Shown here in pieces: positions 1 to 6,358 of a stretch of 8,274 nucleotides of DNA (positions are counted from its first letter, which is position 1; every line of letters begins with the position of its first letter). Under the pieces are notes generated by a model that was not told the origin of the DNA, did no database searches, and worked only from the letters and a program-made list of their open reading frames with translations. The stretch comes from Planctomycetota bacterium (GTDB lineage Bacteria; Planctomycetota; UBA1135; GCA-002686595): positions 1 to 8,274 of the forward strand of contig JAJFFA010000070.1 in the NCBI GenBank assembly GCA_021776885.1, read 5' to 3'. A program made the position numbers and the translations under genes.

Positions 1-86
1 CTGCCCGGGTGGGCGGCGGCGGCGGCTTCGGCGGCGCCGGCTGCGCTGGGGGGCGGCGCAGCGTCTTCGAGGAGCGGGGCGGACAT
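1..86 (-). CDS. Possible N-terminus of a divergent Ala/Pro-rich protein (partial, cut by window edge)
   Basis: On the minus strand an ATG at 86-84 opens a frame with no stop to the window edge (28 codons). It reads MSAPLLEDAAPPPSAAG, then an alanine-rich run that includes five consecutive GCC codons. Third positions are almost all G or C, as in the neighbouring genes. No function can be read from this low-complexity start. A divergent gene beside a TetR regulator would be a common arrangement, but there is no clear Shine-Dalgarno upstream of the ATG (the bases just before it are GCTGGCCCC). In DNA this GC-rich, open frames are cheap: plus-strand frame 1 is also open here. The reading is therefore tentative. 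Confidence 0.33.
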   Translation of the reverse strand, partial: MSAPLLEDAAPPPSAAGAAEAAAAAHPG

Positions 87-88
87 GG

Positions 89-115
89 GGCCAGCGGATA
101 GATCGGCTGCTGGCC
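89..115. promoter_or_regulatory. Inverted repeat, candidate operator
   Basis: GGCCAGC (89-95) is repeated in inverted form as GCTGGCC (109-115) with a 13-bp spacer, placing the half-site centres about 20 bp (two helical turns) apart. It lies just in front of the possible divergent ATG at 86 and upstream of the repressor, a natural place for a dimeric repressor to bind. A 7-bp dyad with free spacer length is not rare in DNA this GC-rich, and no second copy was found, so the operator role is a guess. Confidence 0.22.
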
Positions 116-135
116 GAGGCGCGGACAAGCAGAAA

Positions 136-166
136 GGGGGTGGCCGGGCAGCGCTCGGGAGAGGGG
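136..166 (+). other. Four G-runs in the repressor leader (possible G-quadruplex)
   Basis: G-runs at 136-140, 146-148, 157-159 and 163-166 are separated by 5, 8 and 3 bases on the plus strand. They could fold as a quadruplex in DNA or, if transcribed, in the leader RNA. One loop is longer than the strict 7-base rule, and such clusters arise often by chance at this base composition. Confidence 0.18.
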
Positions 167-226
167 AGCCCAGAAATGTGGCGGGTTCTCCTCGACATCC
201 CTACCAACTAGTCGAATGGTTTGCCC

Positions 227-805
227 ATGAGCTCCTCTCCCCGCAAGGAAGAGATCCTGGCCGTGGCCCGGGACCTGATGCAGACCCAGGGCTACTCGGG
301 CTTCAGCTATCAGGACCTCTCGAGCCGGCTCGACCTGTCGAAGCCCTCGATTCATCACCACTATCCGACCAAGGAAGCCCTCGGGCTGGCTCTGGTCGGC
401 CAGTATCAGGGGATGATGGATTCCATGGCCAAAGAGATCCGCTCGGCCAATCCCACGGTCGCGGACGAGTTTCGCGCGATGCTGGCCGCCGGGGAGCAGG
501 TGATGGAGGGCTGTGAGGAGCGCATTTGCCCCCTGGGAGCCCTGCAGGCCGACCTGCAGAACTTCCCCCCGGCCCTGCGCGAGGCCACCCGTGAGCTGAC
601 GCTGCGCATGCATACCTGGCAGGCGGACCTCCTGCGCCGTGGGCGCGAGGCGGGTGAGCTGTTCTTCGACGGCAGCCCCGAGGAGTCCGCCTGGAACCTC
701 TGCGCCACCCTCCAGGGGGGCCGCGTCCTCGCCCGCACCCTGGGCTCCGGGACCTGGGACGCGATCCGCGCCCAGCTGGAGCGAACCTACCTCGAGCTCC
801 GCTGA
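227..805 (+). CDS. TetR/AcrR-family transcriptional repressor
   Basis: This 192-residue protein has the usual TetR length. The N-terminal DNA-binding domain (residues 7-52) shows the family pattern: helix 1 (EEILAVARDLMQTQGY), then FSYQDLSSRLDLSKPSIHHHYPTKEAL, with the helix-turn-helix at about residues 28-46 and the typical HHHYPTKE recognition end. The C-terminal part (about 60-192) is the ligand-binding and dimerisation domain. It has a conserved-looking CPLGALQADL segment and two cysteines (C96, C101) five residues apart. Start choice: an in-frame TAG at 209-211 leaves only TTG 221 or ATG 227, and I favour the ATG, though no clear Shine-Dalgarno precedes it. As first gene of a same-strand run 38 bp ahead of the exporter, it probably represses the operon, including itself, until it binds the exported compound or a precursor. 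The ligand is unknown. Confidence 0.93.
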   Translation: MSSSPRKEEILAVARDLMQTQGYSGFSYQDLSSRLDLSKPSIHHHYPTKEALGLALVGQYQGMMDSMAKEIRSANPTVADEFRAMLAAGEQVMEGCEERICPLGALQADLQNFPPALREATRELTLRMHTWQADLLRRGREAGELFFDGSPEESAWNLCATLQGGRVLARTLGSGTWDAIRAQLERTYLELR

Positions 806-811
806 GCCCCG

Positions 812-830
812 CCGACTCCCGCCGAGTCGG
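812..830 (+). promoter_or_regulatory. 19-bp palindrome between repressor and exporter
   Basis: CCGACTC (812-818) and GAGTCGG (824-830) form a perfect 7-bp inverted repeat around CCGCC, starting six bases after the repressor stop codon. In DNA it has the size of a TetR-type operator. In RNA it would form a compact GC-rich hairpin whose 3' arm ends in the first Gs of the exporter Shine-Dalgarno. No T-run follows, so a standard intrinsic terminator is unlikely. Possible roles are repressor binding, partial attenuation, or control of exporter translation. Which one applies is not visible from sequence. Confidence 0.35.
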
Positions 831-836
831 GAAGAG
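829..836 (+). promoter_or_regulatory. Shine-Dalgarno of the exporter gene
   Basis: GGGAAGAG lies seven bases before ATG 844 and is the clearest purine-rich ribosome site in the window. It supports ATG 844 as start. Its first two bases are in the 3' arm of the 812-830 palindrome. Confidence 0.6.
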
Positions 837-843
837 ACCCACC

Positions 844-3800
844 ATGACCTCCGAGCTTCGTGTTGCCCGCTCCCTGTTCCGCCACCGCTTCGTGCTGGCC
901 ATCGGCTCGCTCGCCGTCGTCACCTCCCTGGCGCTCCTCGGCGGCCGCCGCGTGGCTGACTTCAGCACGCGCATGGCCGGGCTCGGGGACACCTCAAACG
1001 GTGCCGGCGGGGTCACGCCCCTGGTCTTCGACCCGCGCATGGACCTCTGGTTCGGTGCCGACGACGAGGTCGTACAGGCCTTCCACCAGATCGAGGAGCG
1101 CTTCGTTGCCGAGGACTACGTCATGGTCACCTTCGAGGTGCCGACCGACGCCAGCGACGAGGAGACCCGACGCTTCGGTGTCTTCGCCCGGGAGCACCTG
1201 GCGACCATCGCGCGCCTGACCGACGAGCTCCTGACCATCCCCGGCGTGCGCCACGTGCGCAGCCTGACGCGCAGTCCCTGGATTCGCTACGGCACGATCG
1301 GCGACGGAGCGACACAGGAGCGCGGGCTCCTGATCTCCGACCTGGTCGAGGGGGACCCCGGGCAGCTCTCCGAGCGCGACCTGGTCGAGCGCATGATCGC
1401 CGTGCTCGGTGCCCAGCGTGCGGCGGCGCGGGTCGGGGAGGAGTCGGTGCGCCGCGTGCTGGGACCGGGGGCGGTGCTCGCCGACCACATCGGCGAGCCC
1501 CTGCTGCTGGGGACCATCATCAACGATAGCGGCACGACCACGGCGCTGCAGGTGCAGGTCCTGCGGCCGCGGGTCGACGCGGACGTCCTGGCCGCGGCCT
1601 TCGAGCCCGGGTCCGGCGAGCACGACGTCGCCCCGGCGCTCTACGCCGTCCAGGCCCAGCGCGCGGCCCTGCGCGGGATCGAGCACGTCCTGCGGGTCGA
1701 GAGCGGGCTGGCCCCACGCGCTCCGGGCTACGCGCAGCTCGAGGCCTGGATCGACACGCTGCCGCAGGGGACCGAGCGCGATGCCGCGGCGGTCGAGCTG
1801 CGCAACCCGAACAAGAACTTCATGGCGGGTGCCGAGGGGCGCGTTCTGCGCAAGTACTTCGAGTACGAGCCCGATGGCAAGGGGGGCAAGGGGGGCAAGG
1901 GGGGCTACGTCGACCTCTCGGACCCGAGCCAGCCCCTCGAGGCCCCCGCCAGCTTCCGACCCGAGCCGCGCAGCCCGCACGTGTTCCACGTCGGCGGCAC
2001 GCCGCTCTTCGAGCGCAACTTCGAGACGGTCGGCATGTCCGACTCGAAGTACATGGGCCTGATGATGCTGGCCATCGCCGTGCTCCTGGCGCTCGTCTTC
2101 CGCAGCATCGCCGGCACCCTGGTGCCGCTCACGATCGTGCTCTGCGCGGTGGCCGGCATGCTCGGGGCCGCGTTCCTGAAGGGTGACCTGATCAACAACC
2201 TGACCATGGTCTCGCCCAACATGCTGACCGCGGTCAGCATCGCCGACGCGATCCACCTGCTGGCCTCCTGGCAGAAGCTGCGCGGGCGCTACGCCGAGCG
2301 CAGCGAGCTGATCATCGAGGTGCTCAGGCGCAACGCCCTGCCCGTCTTCCTGACCTCGGTGACCACGGCGGTGGGCTTCTACTCGCTGACGATCAGCGAG
2401 ATGATTCCCGTGCGCATGCTGGGCTACACGGCCGGCTTCGGCGCGCTCCTGGCCTGGGCCTTGTCGATGAGTGTCGTGCCCGCCGCCCTGTCCCTCGTGC
2501 CGCACCGCGGGCGCACGGCGCCCGAGCTGGAAGAGGGGGCGCTGGAGCGCGGCTGGGAGGCGCGCCTGTCGCGCTTCGTGCTGCGCTCGCGGCGCGGCAT
2601 CCTGATCGGCTCGGGCCTGGCCCTGGTCGTCTCGATCTGGGGCCTGGTCCACCTGCGCATCGACTCGGACTTCCGCGCAATGTTCCCGGACGACAATCCG
2701 GTGATGAGCGACTTCAACTGGATCGAGGCGCGCATGGGGGGCGTGGGCGACTTCGAGATCGTCTTCGACGGCGTGCGCGTGGAGCGCCCCGCCTGGAGCG
2801 AGGACGACGCGGCACGTCTCGCCCGCCTGCGCCTGCGCCGCGCCGGAGCGGCCGCGGGCGAGGCCGAGTTCGAGCCCCTCGACGCCGCTGCCCAGGCCGA
2901 GCTCACGACCCTCAGCCAAGAGGAGGCCGCCTTCCAGGGGGCGCGTATCGCGGTCTCGGCGGACTTCCTGCGCGAGGTGGACGCCTTCGAGGCACGCCTG
3001 CGGCAGGAGATGGCCGAGCCCGGCTCCGCCCTCGCGGTCCTGACCGACCTGACCAGCCCGCTGGACATCCTGCGCCGCATGCACCAGGTGCAGAACGACA
3101 ACAGCGGCCGCTTCTACCGCGTGCCCGCCGAAGAGGACGTGCCCGCCGCGCAGCGCCAGGAGAGCCTCGAGTACGACGAGTGGACCGAGGAGTGGCTGCT
3201 CGTCCCGGCCCAGGACGCCTCGACCCTGGCGGCGCAGTACTACCTGCAGTACGAGAACGGGGCCAAGCCCGGGGAGAACCTGTCGACCCAGGTCTCCATG
3301 GACCGCACGCGCTTCCGCATGCAGGGGCGCCTGGAGCAGTCGCCGAGCGAGGTCACCCTGGACGCCGTGCGGCGCGTGGCCGAGATCGGACGCGACGAGT
3401 TCCCGGGCCTGTCCATGCGCGTGGTCCACGCCGCGGACTTGCGCGGCACGCGGGAGGCCCAGGGAGCGGTGCTCGCGGACGTCGACCTGTCGGGCAAGAT
3501 GATGCTCTTCGCCCGCACCAACCGCATCTTCACCGTCGGCTTCGTGCAGTCGATGGCGATCGCCCTGACCCTGATCACGCTCTTGATCGGAACGATCTTC
3601 CGCTCCCTGCGCCTGGCCCTGGTCAGCATCATCCCCAACGTGCTGCCGATCATGATGCCGCTGTCCGTCTTCGGACTCCTGGGCAGGCCCCTGGACGCCC
3701 CGGCGATCTTCGTGGCCTCCGTCGCCCTGGGGGTCTGCGTGGACGACACGCTGCACTTCTTCACCAAGTTCGTGCGCGCTCGACGCCAGGGCCTGGGGCT

Positions 3801-4080
3801 GGAACACTCGTTCCGCTACGTCTTCGAGACCACCGGAACCGCGATCACCTTCACGTCGGTCATCCTGGTCCTGGGCTTCGGGACTCTGGTGCTGAGCGAC
3901 TTCTCACCCAACTACATGATGGGCACCCTGGCCGCGGCCATGGTCGCCCTGGCCTGGGTCGCGGACATCGTCGTCACACCGGCGGTGCTCAGCCTGGTCT
4001 TTCACGATTCGCCCGAGACAGACACGCCCGACGCGTCCGCACCGACAGCCTCCGCTTCCCTCGAGCCTGCACTCCAATGA
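844..4080 (+). CDS. RND-superfamily MMPL-type exporter, inner membrane
   Basis: This 1078-residue protein has the duplicated RND layout (COG1033/MMPL type). TM1 is at about 16-34, with a large periplasmic loop at 35-403. TM2-6 lie at about 404-419, 424-445, 453-475, 498-515 and 526-549. TM7 is at 586-604, with a second loop at 605-899. TM8-12 lie at about 900-919, 924-945, 953-974, 1000-1018 and 1025-1052. TM10 carries GVCVDDTLHFF (D967, D968, H971), the proton-relay type motif of the family; the matching TM4 site reads SIADAIHLL (D468, H471). Loop 2 opens with a typical segment (SDFRAMFPDDNP ... IEARMGG). Such proteins move lipids and other hydrophobic molecules out of the inner membrane using proton flux. 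It is long for the group (many are about 750-900 residues) because both loops are enlarged. No adaptor or TolC-type gene is adjacent. ATG 844 is supported by a good Shine-Dalgarno. Substrate unknown. Confidence 0.95.
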   Translation: MTSELRVARSLFRHRFVLAIGSLAVVTSLALLGGRRVADFSTRMAGLGDTSNGAGGVTPLVFDPRMDLWFGADDEVVQAFHQIEERFVAEDYVMVTFEVPTDASDEETRRFGVFAREHLATIARLTDELLTIPGVRHVRSLTRSPWIRYGTIGDGATQERGLLISDLVEGDPGQLSERDLVERMIAVLGAQRAAARVGEESVRRVLGPGAVLADHIGEPLLLGTIINDSGTTTALQVQVLRPRVDADVLAAAFEPGSGEHDVAPALYAVQAQRAALRGIEHVLRVESGLAPRAPGYAQLEAWIDTLPQGTERDAAAVELRNPNKNFMAGAEGRVLRKYFEYEPDGKGGKGGKGGYVDLSDPSQPLEAPASFRPEPRSPHVFHVGGTPLFERNFETVGMSDSKYMGLMMLAIAVLLALVFRSIAGTLVPLTIVLCAVAGMLGAAFLKGDLINNLTMVSPNMLTAVSIADAIHLLASWQKLRGRYAERSELIIEVLRRNALPVFLTSVTTAVGFYSLTISEMIPVRMLGYTAGFGALLAWALSMSVVPAALSLVPHRGRTAPELEEGALERGWEARLSRFVLRSRRGILIGSGLALVVSIWGLVHLRIDSDFRAMFPDDNPVMSDFNWIEARMGGVGDFEIVFDGVRVERPAWSEDDAARLARLRLRRAGAAAGEAEFEPLDAAAQAELTTLSQEEAAFQGARIAVSADFLREVDAFEARLRQEMAEPGSALAVLTDLTSPLDILRRMHQVQNDNSGRFYRVPAEEDVPAAQRQESLEYDEWTEEWLLVPAQDASTLAAQYYLQYENGAKPGENLSTQVSMDRTRFRMQGRLEQSPSEVTLDAVRRVAEIGRDEFPGLSMRVVHAADLRGTREAQGAVLADVDLSGKMMLFARTNRIFTVGFVQSMAIALTLITLLIGTIFRSLRLALVSIIPNVLPIMMPLSVFGLLGRPLDAPAIFVASVALGVCVDDTLHFFTKFVRARRQGLGLEHSFRYVFETTGTAITFTSVILVLGFGTLVLSDFSPNYMMGTLAAAMVALAWVADIVVTPAVLSLVFHDSPETDTPDASAPTASASLEPALQ
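1876..1902 (+). repeat. Three tandem copies of a 9-bp unit in the exporter gene
   Basis: GGCAAGGGG occurs three times head to tail and encodes G-K-G repeated (residues 345-354, GKGGKGGKGG) within periplasmic loop 1, about 50 residues before TM2. It is an exact in-frame repeat, so slippage would add or remove three residues without breaking the frame. It probably forms a flexible, basic linker. Confidence 0.85.
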
Positions 4081-4958
4081 AGACCTCGATCCTGATGCCC
4101 TGCGCCCTCGCCCTGTGCCTGAGCTTCGCCTTCCCCGCCCAGGAGCACGAGAGCGGCGTGCCGATCCCGCCGGTTCCGTCCTTCGACACCGAGGATCCCG
4201 TCGCCCATGGCACGGCCCTGGCGAGCTACGCCGACCTGCGTGACCAGGGCTGGAAGGACGAGGTCTCCCAGGGACGCATGACCCTGTACTCCGCCGCGGG
4301 CGACTCGGTCGAGCGCAGCTTCACGCGCATGGTCCTCGAGGGGGCCGTCGACGGGGACAAGATCCTGGTGCGCTTCCTGACGCCCGCGGAGATCAAGGGC
4401 GTGGCTGCCCTGACCCACGAGCACGCCCAGGACTCGGACGACAACTGGCTCTACCTGCCCGCGAACAAGCGCGTGCGGCGCATCTCGGGGGCGAACAAGA
4501 CGGCCAGCTTCCAGGGCACCGAGTTCACCTACGAGGACCTCTCGAACCTCGAGATCGCCGAGTACACCTGGCGCTTCCTGGAGCAGGCCGAGCTCGAGCG
4601 CGAGGGCGAGGAGCCGCAGCCGGTCTATCGTGTGGAGGCCCGGCCCAGGGACGCGGACAGCGGCTACTCACGCATCGTGGTCTCCTACCACCGCGACCAC
4701 TGGCGGCGCGAGCGCATCGAGTACTGGGACCGTGCCGAGCGCAAGCTGAAGACCTGGGACTCCTCCGCCTGGACCCTGCACCACGGCCGCTTCTGGCGCG
4801 CCGTTTCGATCGAGATGGCGAACCACCAGACCGGCAAGCGCACGACCCTCGACAGCGCCAAGGTCTACCTGGACCTGTCGCGCTACAAGAGCTCGCGCAC
4901 GGGCGAGGCGCGGGCGAACCTGAGCGACTCGAACTTCACGACCCAGGCGTTTCAGTGA
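4077..4958 (+). CDS. LolA-like periplasmic protein (outer membrane lipoprotein-sorting family, PF17131 type)
   Basis: This 293-residue protein starts with a Sec signal peptide (MKTSILMPCALALCLSFAFPA, cleavage likely after A21). The rest matches the LolA_like family pattern: a helical SYADLRDQGWKDE region, strands with GRMTLYSAAGDSVERSF, a LTPAEIKGVAALT segment (101-113), and the family hallmark at 124-155: WLYLPANKRVRRISG, then KTASFQGTEFTYEDL. The fold is a half-open beta-barrel that shields acyl chains or other hydrophobic cargo, so it likely carries material across the periplasm between the exporter and the barrel encoded on either side. It is not the housekeeping LolA. The frame is open far upstream, but ATG 4077 is chosen because it begins the signal peptide and overlaps the exporter stop as ATGA. 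No strong Shine-Dalgarno is present, consistent with translational coupling. Confidence 0.92.
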   Translation: MKTSILMPCALALCLSFAFPAQEHESGVPIPPVPSFDTEDPVAHGTALASYADLRDQGWKDEVSQGRMTLYSAAGDSVERSFTRMVLEGAVDGDKILVRFLTPAEIKGVAALTHEHAQDSDDNWLYLPANKRVRRISGANKTASFQGTEFTYEDLSNLEIAEYTWRFLEQAELEREGEEPQPVYRVEARPRDADSGYSRIVVSYHRDHWRRERIEYWDRAERKLKTWDSSAWTLHHGRFWRAVSIEMANHQTGKRTTLDSAKVYLDLSRYKSSRTGEARANLSDSNFTTQAFQ

Positions 4959-4970
4959 ACGAACGCCTGG
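4943..4970 (+). promoter_or_regulatory. Start-codon hairpin at the LolA-like/barrel junction
   Basis: CCAGGCGTT (4943-4951) pairs perfectly with AACGCCTGG (4962-4970), plus a possible U-G pair inside. The remaining loop holds both the TGA stop of the upstream gene and the GTG start of the barrel gene. The only Shine-Dalgarno-like bases (AGG, 4945-4947) sit in the 5' arm. The fold would block fresh initiation until a ribosome finishing the upstream gene melts it. Both arms are also coding sequence, so chance is possible. Confidence 0.42.
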
Positions 4971-6343
4971 CGCGAACCTCGTCGGCGCGCTGGGTCCTGG
5001 TCTGCCTCCTGGCCGCGAGTGCGGCGGGCCAGGACGAGGACGACCTGGACCTGTTCCTCGACGACGAGCTGGATGCCCTGATCCTGGGCCAGGCGCCCGT
5101 CGCCGCCGGCGAGGAGGCGTCGAGCCTGAGCGACTGGAAGGGCTTCTTCGAGCTGCGGCCGCGGGTCTTCCTGCGTGACCGCGGCGGGGACAAGAAGGAC
5201 GAGCAGCTGCGCTTCGCGGCCGAGCTCGAGCTCTCCTTCCGCTTCAGTGAGGACAGCGGCGGGTACTTCCGCCCGCGGGTCTACGCGGACGCCCTCGACG
5301 GCGACCTCTCGCGCTTCGAGCCCTTCGAGGCCTGGGTCGAGCAGCGCGGCGACGGCTGGGACCTGCGCGCGGGCCAGATGGTCGAGAACTGGGGCATCGT
5401 CGACACGTTCAACCCGATCGACGTGATCAACCGCCGCGACTTCGCGACCGACTTCCTGGACGCCGAGCGCCTGGGCGAGCTGGGCCTGCGGCTGCGCGGC
5501 CTGTGGGGTGGGGGAGAGACCTTCGGTGAGCCGACCCTCTCGCTCTACGCCCTGCCCGTCTTCCGCCCCACGCGCTTTCCGACTCAGGACGATCGCTTCG
5601 CCTTCGGGACAGAGAGCGCAGCCTTCGACGAGGACGCGGGCTTCCAGCCCGGGGGGGCCGAGCGCGGGCTCTACGCCCTGCGCTACCAGAGCACCCTCAA
5701 CACGGCCCCCTTCAACGCGGACCTGCAGCTGCTCGCGGCCCGCGGCCCGGACCGCTTCCCCAACCTGATGCCCCTCGCCGCGGGGCTGGTGCCGGTCTAC
5801 CACGGTGCCGCCAGCTACGGCGGTGGCCTGCGCGCCGTGCCCAACGAGGACGTCCTCGGACACTTCCTCTCGACCCTGACCCTGAAGCTCGAGGTCGTCT
5901 ACCGCGACCTCTTCAGCTTCGACGACGCGCCCCAGGCCGCCCCCGACGACCACCTGGCCTGGGTGCTGGGGGTCGATCGCCTGTTCGACGGTGTCCTGGC
6001 CGACGCCGACCAGCTGACCCTGACCCTCGAGTACGCCGGCGAGAACGGGGCCGGCGACCCGGCGGCGCGCCTGCGCCCCTTCCGCTCGGACTGGATCGCG
6101 CGCGTCTTCTGGGAGGCGAACGACTTCGCGCGCAGCTCCGTCGAGCTGCGCGGACTGTGGGACCGGCGCTCCCACGAGTCGATCTTCGAGGGGCTGTTCG
6201 AGCGCCAGCTGCGGGCCCTGCACGAGGACCTCAAGCTGCGCGTGCAGTTGCAGCTGTTCGACCCGCCGGGAACGGGCGAGAGCCTGTTCGACTTCTTCCC
6301 GAACAACAGCTCGCTGCTGGTGGGGCTGCGCTTCGACTTCTAG
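4955..6343 (+). CDS. Outer-membrane beta-barrel protein, DUF1302-like
   Basis: This 462-residue protein has a signal peptide (positive N-terminus RLARTSSARW, hydrophobic VLVCLLAASAA, cleavage near A24). A strongly acidic stretch follows (27-40, nine of 14 residues D or E). The first strand-like segment is WKGFFELRPRVFL (61-73), then alternating amphipathic strands to a C-terminal SLLVGLRFDF, whose terminal Phe is the usual barrel-assembly signal. GQMVENWGIVDTFNPIDVINRRDF, in two parts (140-147 and 148-163), resembles the conserved WG...NP.D region of DUF1302/porin-like proteins often found beside MMPL exporters. It likely provides the outer-membrane end of the export route. The GTG start overlaps the previous stop as GTGA. 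No other in-frame start precedes the signal peptide. The assignment as a barrel is firm; the family name is less so. Confidence 0.85.
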   Translation: MNERLARTSSARWVLVCLLAASAAGQDEDDLDLFLDDELDALILGQAPVAAGEEASSLSDWKGFFELRPRVFLRDRGGDKKDEQLRFAAELELSFRFSEDSGGYFRPRVYADALDGDLSRFEPFEAWVEQRGDGWDLRAGQMVENWGIVDTFNPIDVINRRDFATDFLDAERLGELGLRLRGLWGGGETFGEPTLSLYALPVFRPTRFPTQDDRFAFGTESAAFDEDAGFQPGGAERGLYALRYQSTLNTAPFNADLQLLAARGPDRFPNLMPLAAGLVPVYHGAASYGGGLRAVPNEDVLGHFLSTLTLKLEVVYRDLFSFDDAPQAAPDDHLAWVLGVDRLFDGVLADADQLTLTLEYAGENGAGDPAARLRPFRSDWIARVFWEANDFARSSVELRGLWDRRSHESIFEGLFERQLRALHEDLKLRVQLQLFDPPGTGESLFDFFPNNSSLLVGLRFDF

Positions 6344-6352
6344 CCCGAAGCG
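6329..6352. terminator. Weak hairpin between convergent genes
   Basis: CGCTTCG (6329-6335) and CGAAGCG (6346-6352) form a 7-bp stem with a 10-base loop spanning the barrel stop codon. The gap to the convergent acetyltransferase is only 15 bp (6344-6358), so any bidirectional terminator must overlap coding sequence. No T-run follows on either strand, so intrinsic termination would be poor. Confidence 0.22.
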
Positions 6353-6358
6353 GCGGCG

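Larger units (their letters stand above)
87..226. promoter_or_regulatory. Intergenic region upstream of the tetR-transporter operon
   Basis: This 140-bp stretch is the only sizeable gap in the window and must carry the operon promoter if the operon starts at the repressor. I see no convincing -35/-10 pair and no strong Shine-Dalgarno before the repressor. It holds an inverted repeat (89-115), a G-run cluster (136-166), and a 4-codon open frame abutting the repressor start (216-230). A stop codon, TAG at 209-211, closes the repressor frame and limits its start to TTG 221 or ATG 227. Confidence 0.45.
227..6343 (+). other. Predicted four-gene operon: repressor, RND/MMPL exporter, LolA-like carrier, outer-membrane barrel
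   Basis: The four plus-strand genes are spaced +38, -4 and -4 bp. The last two junctions are stop/start overlaps (ATGA at 4077-4080, GTGA at 4955-4958), which normally means one transcript and coupled translation. The products would occupy the cytoplasm, inner membrane, periplasm and outer membrane in turn. The run ends 15 bp before a convergent gene. Confidence 0.75.

Noticed and set aside
203..220. ACCA...TGGT dyad just before the repressor
   Set aside because: Only four bases per arm match, and the central positions do not, so it is too weak to call an operator.
85..516. Plus-strand 143-codon frame across the leader and repressor
   Set aside because: It is low-complexity Gly/Arg/Pro sequence with no family features, and overlaps the DNA-binding domain of the repressor.
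994..3807. Very long (937-codon) minus-strand open frame opposite the exporter
   Set aside because: It is His/Gln/Gly-rich with no domain, and arises because the forward codons that would create reverse stops (TTA, CTA, TCA) are almost unused at this base composition. The forward frame has 12 TM segments and family motifs.
3180..4076. In-frame upstream extension of the LolA-like gene
   Set aside because: It overlaps the exporter in another frame, is Arg/Gly/Pro-rich, and would bury the clear signal peptide that begins at 4077.
4952..6223. 423-codon minus-strand open frame opposite the barrel gene
   Set aside because: It has the same GC-driven origin, and the composition is low-complexity. 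The forward protein has a signal peptide and a barrel C-terminus.
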